In this document: in pieces, positions 1 through 8,788 of the stretch | Layout of the letters: every line of letters begins with the position of its first letter | Numbering within the stretch: the first letter of the stretch is position 1 | Origin: Dyadobacter koreensis | Lineage (GTDB): Bacteria > Bacteroidota > Bacteroidia > Cytophagales > Spirosomataceae | DNA: 64,000 bases | Direction of reading: 5' to 3' | Assembly (NCBI RefSeq): GCF_900108855.1 | Contig: NZ_FNXY01000002.1 | Coordinates: 920,967 to 984,966 of the forward strand | Notes under the pieces: model-generated | The model's input: only the letters and a program-made list of their open reading frames with translations | Databases searched by the model: none | What the model was told of the DNA's origin: nothing | Translations under genes and position numbers: made by a program

Positions 1-2135
1 TTCTCTCCCGTTACCGCTTCAACGCGACGAACGCCGGCAGATACAGAACCTTCCGAAATAAATTTGAAAACACCAATTTCACCTGTCGAAGGAATATGTG
101 TTCCCCCACAAAGTTCGAAGGAGAATTCCGGATCGAAGATGATCACACGGACGAAGTCGCCATATTTTTCACCGAAAGTTGCCGTTGCACCCATCGAAAT
201 TGCTTCCTGGATCGGCACGTTGGTCATCACTTTTAACGGAATGTTTTCACGAATTTTTTCATTAACGCGGTCTTCAATTTTCTTCAATTCCTCGTCAGTA
301 ACTTTTGAGAAGTGGGAAAAGTCAAAGCGTAGTAATTCATCGTTCAGAAAAGAACCTTTTTGTCCGATATGGGTCCCCAAAACTTCACGCATCGATGACA
401 ACATCAAATGCGTCGCCGAGTGGTTCGCTTTAATTTTATGACGACGCTCCTCATCAATATGCGCAACTACAATACCTGCGTTTTGCAGTGCATCATCAAG
501 ATTTTTATCTCTTGAGATATGGACAAAAAGATCGTTTTCTTTTTTAGTATCTACAATGTTGACAACTTTTGAGTCTCCGTTAACATTGAAATGCAATGTG
601 CCGGTATCACCAACCTGTCCACCCATTTCCGCATAAAAAGGTGTGCGGTCAAGAACGATATGATATTCTTCGCCAGTCTTTGTTTTAACCTTACGGTATT
701 TCACAATGTGGCTGTGCGTTTCCTCAAAATCATATCCGAGAAACTCAACCCCATCCGACTCGCGAAGTTCGATCCAGTCTGTGGCTTCCTTGCTTGCATC
801 TTTGCGGGAACGTGCTTTTTGTTCAGCCAATGCATCCTGGAATCCGGCTTCATCGATGATGAAACTTTTTTCACGTGCGATTAGAGCCGTTAAGTCAACC
901 GGGAAACCAAAAGTATCGCTCAACTCAAAAACCTCACTTCCGGCGATAACATTCGTCTCTTTTTCCTTCAAATTCGCCATGATGATATCAAGCCTTTTCA
1001 GGCCGGATTCAAGCGTGCGAAGGAAACTTTTTTCTTCTTCAAGAATTACCCGGGTCACAAATTCTTCCTGCGCAGTCAACTCCGGGAAAACATCTTTAAA
1101 CTGTTCAGAAAGAACAGGAATTAATTTGTGAAAAAATGGTTCTGCAAATCCTAAATATGAATATCCATAACGTACGGCGCGACGTAAAATACGACGAATT
1201 ACATAACCTGCTTTTACGTTGGAAGGTAATTGTCCGTCGGTAATAGCAAAAGCAACAGCCCGGATATGGTCAGAAATAACGCGCATGGCGATGTCGGTAA
1301 ACGGTTCTTCGCTGCCGTATGCTTTTCCAGATAATTTTTCTAAAACATTAATTGTATTCTGGAAAACGTCGGTATCATAGTTAGACATTTTCGCCTGAAC
1401 AGCCATACAAAGACGTTCAAAACCCATCCCGGTATCGACGTGTGTAGAAGGAAGAGGAATCAGTGAGCTGTCGGCTTTACGTTCAAACTGCATAAATACC
1501 AGGTTCCAGATTTCCACTACCTGCGGATGATCATTATTAACTAACGATTTTCCAGAAATTGAGTCAACATCAGCCTGAGGGCGCAAGTCGATGTGAATTT
1601 CAGAGCAAGGTCCGCATGGGCCGGTATCACCCATTTCCCAGAAATTGTCCTTTTTGTTGCCTAAAATAATACGGTCTTCACCAACAATAGGAGCCCACAA
1701 ATCCCAGGCTTCCTGATCAAACGGAACGCCGTCTTTTGCATCTCCTTCAAAAACAGAAACGTACAAACGTTCTTTCGGAAGTTTGTAAATTTCGGTCAAT
1801 AACTCCCACGCCCAGGTAATTGCCTCTTTTTTGAAATAATCACCAAACGACCAGTTACCCAACATTTCAAACATGGTGTGGTGGTAAGTGTCGAATCCAA
1901 CATCCTCTAAATCATTATGTTTACCCGAAACGCGAAGGCATTTTTGCGTGTCGGCAATCCGACGTGACGGAGGTGTACCGTTGCCCAAAAAGAAATCTTT
2001 GAACTGCGCCATACCCGAGTTGTTGAACATCAGGGTGGGATCGTTCTTTGCGACTAGTGGGGCAGAGGGAACAATAAGGTGCCCTTTGCTGCGGAAAAAA
2101 TCCAGAAAAGACTGGCGTATCTTATGCGAAGTCAT
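1..2135 (-). CDS. alaS: Alanine--tRNA ligase, 3' end cut by window edge
   Basis: Charges tRNA-Ala with alanine in the cytoplasm. The reverse strand translates without a stop from ATG at 2135 to base 1, about 711 codons of a usual length near 870. Class II synthetase features are clear: an N-terminus [14 protein letters not shown], motif 2-like sequence around [14 protein letters not shown], and [11 protein letters not shown]. Further on come the editing-domain zinc motif HSATHLML and the second metal motif CGGTH near the truncated end. The C-terminal oligomerisation (C-Ala) region lies outside the window. A TAnnTTTG -7 box sits about 40 bases upstream. Very sure of family and start. Confidence 0.97.
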   Translation of the reverse strand, partial: MTSHKIRQSFLDFFRSKGHLIVPSAPLVAKNDPTLMFNNSGMAQFKDFFLGNGTPPSRRIADTQKCLRVSGKHNDLEDVGFDTYHHTMFEMLGNWSFGDYFKKEAITWAWELLTEIYKLPKERLYVSVFEGDAKDGVPFDQEAWDLWAPIVGEDRIILGNKKDNFWEMGDTGPCGPCSEIHIDLRPQADVDSISGKSLVNNDHPQVVEIWNLVFMQFERKADSSLIPLPSTHVDTGMGFERLCMAVQAKMSNYDTDVFQNTINVLEKLSGKAYGSEEPFTDIAMRVISDHIRAVAFAITDGQLPSNVKAGYVIRRILRRAVRYGYSYLGFAEPFFHKLIPVLSEQFKDVFPELTAQEEFVTRVILEEEKSFLRTLESGLKRLDIIMANLKEKETNVIAGSEVFELSDTFGFPVDLTALIAREKSFIIDEAGFQDALAEQKARSRKDASKEATDWIELRESDGVEFLGYDFEETHSHIVKYRKVKTKTGEEYHIVLDRTPFYAEMGGQVGDTGTLHFNVNGDSKVVNIVDTKKENDLFVHISRDKNLDDALQNAGIVVAHIDEERRHKIKANHSATHLMLSSMREVLGTHIGQKGSFLNDELLRFDFSHFSKVTDEELKKIEDRVNEKIRENIPLKVMTNVPIQEAISMGATATFGEKYGDFVRVIIFDPEFSFELCGGTHIPSTGEIGVFKFISEGSVSAGVRRVEAVTGE

Positions 2136-2174
2136 TGTATATAAGTTGGTACTACGTCTCTATGAAAATGTTCG

Positions 2175-2182
2175 CAAAGTTA
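2175..2182 (-). promoter_or_regulatory. Candidate alaS -7 promoter box (TAACTTTG)
   Basis: The reverse strand reads TAACTTTG, an exact match to the Bacteroidota -7 consensus TAnnTTTG. It lies 40 bases before the alaS ATG, giving a leader of about 33 bases. I do not see a convincing -33 TTG at the right spacing, so this rests on the -7 box and position only. Confidence 0.4.
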
Positions 2183-2740
2183 AAGAAATTTGCCATGTGC
2201 TCGTCACTGGCTTAGTATTTTACCATCCAAGACATTTTAGATAACCTTGGAAAAAGAAGAATAAGTGTTTTCAATTTGGAGTTAAAAGAATATGCTTGGC
2301 CGGATAAACCATGAATATCCGGACACCGTAAACGAAAATCTTAGGTTCTCTCGGGTTTCAGATGGTTGAGATTTATTCAATCCGTCTTCATTTTTTTTAA
2401 AAAAAGCTAAATTTTTTCCCGAAAATGAGTGAGCAAAAGCTATGTGCTTCTCCAATTGGAGGTTGCAGGCAGGCAGCCTCAAACTTCTCAATTCAAGTGC
2501 GAAAATCGTAATCGTTTACGGCGAAAAAGCTAAAAGGGTTTACTTAAATTTTGTCGCTCCGATCACGATTTTGTTCTAATGACTTTTTAAATTCTTTGAG
2601 TATAAAAGTCTGTTAATCTCCTTTTTTTAAATAATCAACAGACTAAAATTGACACCAATCACATTTTTAAATAATTGCCGGGAATATTTTGATTTGTGTC
2701 AGAAAACAAATATTTCCTATACACTCTTAATGTGCGACAG
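2183..2740. other. Intergenic region between divergent alaS and the sigma locus
   Basis: About 560 bases without a gene I can support. It contains a 7-bp inverted repeat, CCGGATA/TATCCGG, at 2300-2322 with no T-run after it, and a palindrome with a central CpG at 2507-2520 (listed separately). The region is AT-rich with A/T runs near 2390-2420. A 69-codon reverse reading frame at 2282-2491 shows no protein-like features. Confidence 0.6.
2507..2520. promoter_or_regulatory. LacI-type palindrome CGTAATCGTTTACG
   Basis: Fourteen bases with arms CGTAA/TTACG around a central CG, the architecture of LacI/GalR-family operators. It lies 234 bases upstream of the small FecR-N gene and about 370 bases upstream of the alaS start. 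No LacI-family gene is in the window. Assignment is by shape only. Confidence 0.35.
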
Positions 2741-3127
2741 ATGAAACCCTACTCGGAGTATTCGGCCGAAGAGTTAGCGATGGAAAACCTTTTTATCAGG
2801 TGGGTCCGGTTCCCAAATGATCCTCCTATACGCTCTTTTTGGGAAAACTGGATGACAAAATATCCTAACAAAAAAGATACGGTGGAACAGGCGAGAGAGC
2901 TGGTTTTGATTACTTCTGAATGGAAGACTGACACGCTTTCAAATCAGGATGTAAATTCAATTTGGGACAGAATCAGAAATTCGCTTGAAATCATAAAAGA
3001 GCGGGAGCCCGGGGAAATTGTTTCTGATAAAAATTCTTCAATGATCAGGCCAAAAAATATTATTCTTGGTGTGATTTCTATGGCCGTGCTTGGCTTGCTT
3101 TGCCTTATTCTGCTTTATATCCGCTAA
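2741..3127 (+). CDS. Small FecR N-domain-like membrane protein (lone anti-sigma-like domain)
   Basis: 128 residues from ATG 2741. An in-frame GTG at 2696 would add 15 residues that look unrelated to the family, so I prefer MKPYSEYSAEELA as the N-terminus. Residues 1-90 resemble the cytoplasmic sigma-binding domain of Bacteroidota FecR proteins: a helix with FIRWVR, then FWENWMTKYPNKKDTVEQAREL. The same pattern occurs in the full FecR at 4127 (WERWLAANP...VDKAREL). One C-terminal membrane segment follows (IILGVISMAVLGLLCLILLYI). There is no periplasmic FecR domain and no remnant of one before the next gene. It lies just upstream of the sigma factor, so a second, minimal sigma-binding protein is plausible; a decayed FecR is the alternative. 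Confidence 0.65.
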   Translation: MKPYSEYSAEELAMENLFIRWVRFPNDPPIRSFWENWMTKYPNKKDTVEQARELVLITSEWKTDTLSNQDVNSIWDRIRNSLEIIKEREPGEIVSDKNSSMIRPKNIILGVISMAVLGLLCLILLYIR

Positions 3128-3262
3128 AATGTCCTTTGCTTCAATAAAATAATTCTTTGAAAAATTGTAAAATATTTAAGGGGTAATTGCGGGTTTATTC
3201 GTCACTTTTGTGCCGGAAATCAGCCGGTTTGTAAGGCCACGGTTATTTGTTATCAATCTCTT

Positions 3263-3958
3263 ATGAAACCGGAAGATAAATCCATTCCATCGCAAACTCC
3301 AAAGGATGATCAGGAGCGAAATTATCTGTCCATGAAGAAGATTATCAGCGAGCCCATATGGGAATCTCTGAAAACTGGTGACAGAGCGTCCTTCGAACAG
3401 GTTTTTAGAAAATATTATCGGCCGCTGCTTAATTACGGAATGCGTCTGAATCCTGACGAGGATGAAATAAAAGATTGCATACAAATTCTCTTTCTTACAA
3501 TCTGGGAACGGAAAGAGTCGCTAGGTGACTCAGATTCTGTTAAAAATTATCTTCTTGCTTCCCTTCGCCGTCTGGTTATCAAAAGGATGAATGCAACAAA
3601 AAATACATTTGTAAGCATTGATAATAATGATGTTGCATTTTATGCGGATCTGTCCCCTGAAGCCCGGATAATCCATGATCAGAATTGCTGTGACAACATC
3701 AATACACTTCAGGCCGCCATAAGTAAACTACCCGATCGGCAAAAAGAAGCGCTTTTTCTCCGTTTTTACAGTGACCAGTCATTTTCAGACATCGCGTTAG
3801 TTATGAACATTTCTACCCGGGCTGTTTACAAACTTATTTACAAAGCGCTCGACGCACTTAATGAAGACCTCGCGCCTTATTCCAAAAGTATATCTCTTCT
3901 GCTATTCCTGTTTTTTAGTTTTCCGTTAGATCCGGTGATAGATATCTTAAAAGATTGA
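3263..3958 (+). CDS. ECF RNA polymerase sigma-70 factor
   Basis: 231 residues. Region 2 spans about residues 45-115 (FRKYYRPLLNYGMRL, then DEIKDCIQILFLTIWERK). Region 4 spans about 155-205 (LPDRQKEALFLRFYSDQSF, then the helix-turn-helix ISTRAVYKLIYKALDAL). This matches the Bacteroidota sigma-70 group that works with FecR and STN-bearing SusC proteins. It would direct RNA polymerase to the downstream SusC/D operon when released by FecR. The last 20 residues are strongly hydrophobic (SISLLLFLFFSFPLD), possibly a membrane-seeking or anti-sigma contact tail. A terminator-like hairpin separates it from fecR. Confidence 0.93.
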   Translation: MKPEDKSIPSQTPKDDQERNYLSMKKIISEPIWESLKTGDRASFEQVFRKYYRPLLNYGMRLNPDEDEIKDCIQILFLTIWERKESLGDSDSVKNYLLASLRRLVIKRMNATKNTFVSIDNNDVAFYADLSPEARIIHDQNCCDNINTLQAAISKLPDRQKEALFLRFYSDQSFSDIALVMNISTRAVYKLIYKALDALNEDLAPYSKSISLLLFLFFSFPLDPVIDILKD

Positions 3959-4053
3959 AATATTTGCTCCTAAATTTTATTTTGAATTTTGGTAAATATT
4001 CTGTCTGTCAGTTACTTATGTAGCATCATTGTTTTTCTGTAAATATTTTATGA

Positions 4054-4084
4054 AAAAAAGTGATTTTACGAGGGTCACTTTTTT
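4054..4084 (+). terminator. Rho-independent terminator-like hairpin between sigma factor and FecR
   Basis: A perfect 10-bp inverted repeat, AAAAAAGTGA/TCACTTTTTT, with an 11-base loop and ending in a T-run, lying 95 bases after the sigma stop codon. It would partly or wholly separate sigma transcription from fecR. Confidence 0.75.
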
Positions 4085-4126
4085 CGGTTTCCATCTTATG
4101 AATAATAAAGATCAAATATTATTCTA

Positions 4127-5176
4127 TTGGAACATCAAAAGTATTCCCGGTTTAAAGCGCGCGATTTCGCTTTGGACGCTGATTTTAAATCCTGGATATT
4201 AGGGAATTCTCCCGAAAGTGATCATTTGTGGGAGCGTTGGCTTGCGGCTAATCCAGACCTGATACCAGAGGTTGATAAGGCGAGAGAACTCATCACTGCC
4301 TTAAATTTTAGAGACTATGGGACAACAGATGAATTGGTCGATTTGGAGTGGAAGCGTCTGCAAAATGCAATTGACTTTTCTTCCGCAGAAGCTGAGGTAT
4401 CACAACCTTTCTTCGTCAAAACAAGCTGGGTTTGGACAATCGCAGCAGCTTGCGTTTTATTTATTTCCGTTTTTGCGGTTAGGCAGATTTGGTTCTCTGG
4501 CTTGAATTCAAATGAGGCGAAGATCATCTCCAGAACCGCCTCCAAAGGGGAACGTCTTTTAATTAAGCTGATCGACGGAAGCACAGTCCGGCTAAACTCT
4601 GGCTCAACTTTAACTTTTCCAAAGGTTTTCCCTGCCGGCAAACGTGAATTGAGTCTGATCGGTGAAGCTTTCTTCGAAGTGGCTCCCGATAAGAATGCTC
4701 CTTTTATCATTCATACCGGAAGCATAACAACACAGGTTTTAGGAACTACGTTTGGCATCGAAGCCTATCCTGAAACCGGCGATATCCGTGTCGCAGTAGT
4801 AGAGGGCAAAGTGAAGGTGAATTCAAATTCCCGTTTAGAGAAGGAAAGCCAGGAGGTTTTTCTGACAAAAAACAAAATGGCAACTTTTGATAAATCCGCC
4901 AAACATCTTGCTGTGTCAGAGTTTGACAGCAAAACTCAGCTGGCATGGAAGGACGGCGTGTTGTACTTCGAAAAATCAGATTTCCGGAACGTAATCAAGA
5001 AGCTTGAAAACTGGTATGGCGTGAAAATCCAGATCGACCGGGACTTGGCGCTTGATCCCGAATGGCGTTTCAGCGGAAAGTTTAACAATCAGTCGCTCGA
5101 CTACATTTTGAACGTGGTCCGATATCCAAATCAATTTTCATTTGAGATTAAAAATGACACCGTAAACATAAAATAA
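4127..5176 (+). CDS. FecR family transmembrane anti-sigma factor
   Basis: 349 residues from TTG 4127, the only start possible after the upstream in-frame stop that keeps the N-domain; no ATG in that frame precedes it. Residues 1-90 form the cytoplasmic sigma-binding domain (DFKSWILGNSPESDHLWERW...VDKAREL). A membrane helix follows at about 104-120 (WTIAAACVLFISVFAV). The periplasmic FecR domain then includes LIDGSTVRLNSGSTLTFP, GEAFFEVAPDKNAPF and TTQVLGTTFGIEAY. The C-terminal domain ends with DYILNVVRYPNQFSFEI, the part expected to contact the SusC STN domain. It lies between the sigma factor and the STN-bearing SusC, the usual arrangement for a transenvelope signalling relay. Confidence 0.93.
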   Translation: MEHQKYSRFKARDFALDADFKSWILGNSPESDHLWERWLAANPDLIPEVDKARELITALNFRDYGTTDELVDLEWKRLQNAIDFSSAEAEVSQPFFVKTSWVWTIAAACVLFISVFAVRQIWFSGLNSNEAKIISRTASKGERLLIKLIDGSTVRLNSGSTLTFPKVFPAGKRELSLIGEAFFEVAPDKNAPFIIHTGSITTQVLGTTFGIEAYPETGDIRVAVVEGKVKVNSNSRLEKESQEVFLTKNKMATFDKSAKHLAVSEFDSKTQLAWKDGVLYFEKSDFRNVIKKLENWYGVKIQIDRDLALDPEWRFSGKFNNQSLDYILNVVRYPNQFSFEIKNDTVNIK

Positions 5177-5241
5177 ATGGAAAAATAGAAAACTAAACCT
5201 AAGCACAAATTTCTAAACAAACTTACCTAACATTTTAAATT

Positions 5242-8200
5242 ATGGATACAAAAGCTCTACCTCCGCCATCGTTCGCATGGCTCAAAATCTTCGCGATAAC
5301 TGGTCTGCTGTTTTGGTCCCTGCTCCCGGAGTCAGCTGTTGCTGCTGAAAGGAAATTTCAGGAAAAAAGCATCGAACAGATTTATATCTCTATAAAACTG
5401 AAAGATGTTAAACTTGAAGATGCATTTAGCACGATCGTTGAAAAAGCGGATCTGAATTTTCAATATGATAAAAAGCTGGTCATTAATAAAAAACTGAAAC
5501 GAAACTTTGATAATGAAAGCCTTGGCGAGTTGTTAAGATATATTTCCAAGGAGACAGGACTAAGTTTCAAGAGAGTAAACGAGACAATCTATGTTACCGC
5601 TGCCGGTTCAAGAACAGTCACTGAAGAGATCAAAATACCGAGTTCTTCCAAAGCTGAAAAGCCGGAATCGTCTGTTAGATTGCCCGTAGAACAAGTGTAT
5701 GCGCAAAGAATGCAGCATGTTATGAGTAATGCAGTTGCAGCAATGGCAGTAACTGTTGCGGGTAAAGTTTCTGATGAAAAAGGAGAAGGGTTGCCTGGCG
5801 TCAACGTTATTGAAAAAGGAACTTCAAATGGAACTTCAACCGATACGAACGGCGAATTTAAAATTACAGTATCCAGCAGTTCTTCTGTATTGACTTTTAG
5901 TTTTATTGGATTTGTTTCGCAGGATATGGCCGTTGGAAATCAACAAACGGTCAGTGTGACAATGAAAGCGGAGGATAAATCTCTGGAAGAGGTCATTGTT
6001 GTGGGATACGGAACGCAGAAAAAAGTGAATGTAACAGGCGCTGTTTCTTCAATTAAAATCGATGACAAGATCACAAGCCGTTCGCTGTCCAACGTTTCAT
6101 CTGGTTTATCCGGACTTGTACCCGGTCTGGCTGTAACGCAAAACTCAGGTATGGCAGGCAGAAATAACGCTGCTTTGATCATTCGCGGGATGGGAACAGT
6201 TAATAACAGCAGTCCGCTGGTCGTTGTCGACGGAATGCCCGATGTCGATATCAACCGGATTAACATGAATGATATTGAGACAATTTCAGTTTTGAAAGAC
6301 GCCACATCTTCTTCCGTATATGGTTCGAGAGCCGCTAACGGGGTCATTTTGATCACAACGAAATCCGGGAAAGGGCAGGAAAAAGCAACGATCAATTTTA
6401 CCGGGAACTATGCAGTTCAGGTTCCGACAAAGGCATACGATTTCATGTCTGATTATCCCCGCGCTCTGACATTGCATCAGCGCGCAGCTGCGGTTAATAC
6501 GCTCCGTTCTAACTGGCTTTTCAAGGACGGCACGATTGACCAGTGGATGGCTTTGGGGATGATCGATCCGTTAAAATATCCGAGCACCGACTGGTGGGAC
6601 GTGATTATGCGGAACGGAGCAATTCAGAATTACAACCTGTCTGCTTCGGGCGGTAGTGATAAATCCAATTTCTTTATATCCGTTGGTCTGATGGATGAAA
6701 AAGGTTTACAGGTTAATAACGATTACAAACGTTACAACGCCCGCTTCAATTACGATTACAAAATCCGTAAAAACATTAATACAGGTATTAAGTTTAACGG
6801 AAACTGGTCAAAACTGACTTATGCGCTCGAAGACGGGTTCACAGACGACGACCCTGCAAACACGGCTGGTTTTGATATGCAGTATGCCATCGCCGGTATC
6901 GTCCCTTATGATCCTGTGACAGGTTATTTTGGTGGAGTTATGGCTTACAATGAAGATCCTCAGGCTTATAATCCATATACAGTTTACGTGAACAACCTCA
7001 ACAAGCAGAACCGCCAGGAAGCGAATACAAGCATTTATCTTGACTGGACTCCGATTAAAGGGCTGACTGCACGGGTTGATTATGCATTAAATTATTATAA
7101 TCAGTTTCGCTGGAATGCCAGTATGCCAAATCAGTCATACAACTTCCAAACAAACAGTTTCGGTAGCAGAGTATATGTAGGTGCCAATGCCGGTGTTGGT
7201 AATTTTACGAACACAGGTTTTAAGACGATGCTAAACGGACGGTTGAATTATAACACAACGATCGCCAAAAATCATGAGATCGGCGCGATGTTCGTATATA
7301 GTGAAGAGTATTGGTATGACCGCTTTCAGTCTACTTCCAGAAATGACCGTTTATATCCGACATTGCATGAAGTCGACGCTGCGCTGACTGATATTCAAGG
7401 TACGGGTGGAAACTCTTCGACCGAAGGTCTTCGGTCCTATATCGGCCGTGTGAATTACGCAGCTTTTGACAAATATTTACTGGAATTGAATTTTCGTTCT
7501 GACGGATCTTCCAAGTTTTTACCGGGCAGCCAGTATGGGTTTTTCCCCTCGGCCGCGTTAGGATGGAGGTTTACAGAAGAGGGATTCATTAATTCATTCA
7601 CTTCCCGTTTTCTTACAAACGGTAAACTTCGCGCCTCTTACGGGAGCTTGGGGAATAATAGCGGGGTGGATCGCTACGAACAGCAGCAAACTTTGGCAGC
7701 CAGCAATTATATGATCGGTGGAGGGATTGTCAAAGGTTTTATCAACAAAAAGCTTATCAATCCTAATTTGTCCTGGGAGACCACGAAAGTGCTGAATATT
7801 GGTATGGATCTGGGTTTTTTGAACAACCGGCTGACTACCGATATTGATTACTATGATCGTTTGACAACAGGGATGAATCGCCCTTCTGAAATGTCAGTTT
7901 TGCTGACCGGAGCTTATGATGCTCCCCGAAGGAATATCGGTAATCTTAGAAACCGCGGTGTGGAAATTAATCTGGCCTGGCGTGATAAAATGGGAGAGGT
8001 TACCTATATGTTCAATTTTAACGGCTCTTACAACGCTACGAAACTTGAAAAATGGAATGAGTTTTTAGGTCGTGGCGCAACAACCTCCGTAAATGGCGTA
8101 ACAACTTCGGGAAATACGGTTTTCATCGGCATGCCATATAGCTATCTGTATACGTACGAAGATGCAGGAATTGCCCAGACCTGGCAGGATATATACAACG

Positions 8201-8781
8201 CAACTCCTCAGGGAGCATCTCCGGGAGATATTCTTCGCAAGGACATAAACGGAGACGGACGGATTGACGACAATGATAAAAAAGCTTATCCCAAAACCCA
8301 GCGAAACAGACCGACAACAAACTTTTCCATGAATGCCAATTTCTCCTGGAAGGGAATCGATCTTACCTTTTTACTGCAAGGGTCGGCAGGGCGTAAGGAT
8401 TTCTGGATCAATAACTACAATAACGTGAACTTCGGTACGCAGCGTTATGCATCCACTGTTCAACACTGGGAAAATCCATGGAGTGTCGAAAACCGCAGCG
8501 GTGCCTGGCCACGACTCGCCGGGAATGCAAACCGGGAGGAAACAACATTCTGGTTGGATAACCTGGCGTATCTACGTGTGAAAAACGTTCAGCTTGGTTA
8601 TAACCTGCCTCCGGCATTGTTGCGGAAAATCGGTATAACGAATTTCAGAATTTTTGCTTCGACTGAAAACCTGGCAACATTTACCAAATTCCGGGGCCTT
8701 GATCCTGAGATGGATGGCAACAAAAGTGATGCATATCCTTTGAATAAATCATACTCGGTCGGCATCAACATCGGTATTTAA
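5242..8781 (+). CDS. SusC/RagA TonB-linked outer membrane transporter with STN signalling domain
   Basis: 1179 residues. After a signal peptide (to about residue 35) comes an STN domain at about 45-125 (ISIKLKDVKLEDAFSTIVEKA), then a CarboxypepD_reg-like domain at about 172-248 (GKVSDEKGEGLPGVNVIEKG). The TonB-box region EEVIVVGYGTQKKVNVTGAV follows, then the plug domain (LVVVDGMPDVDINRIN...VLKDATSSSVYGSRAANG) and a long beta-barrel. It should import large oligosaccharides with the SusD encoded 7 bases downstream. Its STN domain should report substrate binding to FecR. STN is absent from the other two SusC proteins here, so only this pair appears sigma-regulated. Confidence 0.96.
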   Translation: MDTKALPPPSFAWLKIFAITGLLFWSLLPESAVAAERKFQEKSIEQIYISIKLKDVKLEDAFSTIVEKADLNFQYDKKLVINKKLKRNFDNESLGELLRYISKETGLSFKRVNETIYVTAAGSRTVTEEIKIPSSSKAEKPESSVRLPVEQVYAQRMQHVMSNAVAAMAVTVAGKVSDEKGEGLPGVNVIEKGTSNGTSTDTNGEFKITVSSSSSVLTFSFIGFVSQDMAVGNQQTVSVTMKAEDKSLEEVIVVGYGTQKKVNVTGAVSSIKIDDKITSRSLSNVSSGLSGLVPGLAVTQNSGMAGRNNAALIIRGMGTVNNSSPLVVVDGMPDVDINRINMNDIETISVLKDATSSSVYGSRAANGVILITTKSGKGQEKATINFTGNYAVQVPTKAYDFMSDYPRALTLHQRAAAVNTLRSNWLFKDGTIDQWMALGMIDPLKYPSTDWWDVIMRNGAIQNYNLSASGGSDKSNFFISVGLMDEKGLQVNNDYKRYNARFNYDYKIRKNINTGIKFNGNWSKLTYALEDGFTDDDPANTAGFDMQYAIAGIVPYDPVTGYFGGVMAYNEDPQAYNPYTVYVNNLNKQNRQEANTSIYLDWTPIKGLTARVDYALNYYNQFRWNASMPNQSYNFQTNSFGSRVYVGANAGVGNFTNTGFKTMLNGRLNYNTTIAKNHEIGAMFVYSEEYWYDRFQSTSRNDRLYPTLHEVDAALTDIQGTGGNSSTEGLRSYIGRVNYAAFDKYLLELNFRSDGSSKFLPGSQYGFFPSAALGWRFTEEGFINSFTSRFLTNGKLRASYGSLGNNSGVDRYEQQQTLAASNYMIGGGIVKGFINKKLINPNLSWETTKVLNIGMDLGFLNNRLTTDIDYYDRLTTGMNRPSEMSVLLTGAYDAPRRNIGNLRNRGVEINLAWRDKMGEVTYMFNFNGSYNATKLEKWNEFLGRGATTSVNGVTTSGNTVFIGMPYSYLYTYEDAGIAQTWQDIYNATPQGASPGDILRKDINGDGRIDDNDKKAYPKTQRNRPTTNFSMNANFSWKGIDLTFLLQGSAGRKDFWINNYNNVNFGTQRYASTVQHWENPWSVENRSGAWPRLAGNANREETTFWLDNLAYLRVKNVQLGYNLPPALLRKIGITNFRIFASTENLATFTKFRGLDPEMDGNKSDAYPLNKSYSVGINIGI

Positions 8782-8788
8782 AAAAGTT

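Noticed and set aside
64..1131. Plus-strand reading frames across alaS
   Set aside because: They are the antisense of a continuous and clearly conserved alaS.
2300..2322. CCGGATA/TATCCGG hairpin as a terminator for alaS-side transcripts
   Set aside because: Short stem with no T-run on either strand, and upstream rather than downstream of alaS.
2282..2491. A 69-codon reverse reading frame in the alaS-sigma spacer
   Set aside because: Composition is not protein-like, there is no family motif, and it covers palindromes and A/T runs expected of a regulatory spacer.
2696..2740. GTG start for the small FecR-like protein
   Set aside because: The extra 15 residues do not resemble the family N-terminus; MKPYSEYSAEELA does.
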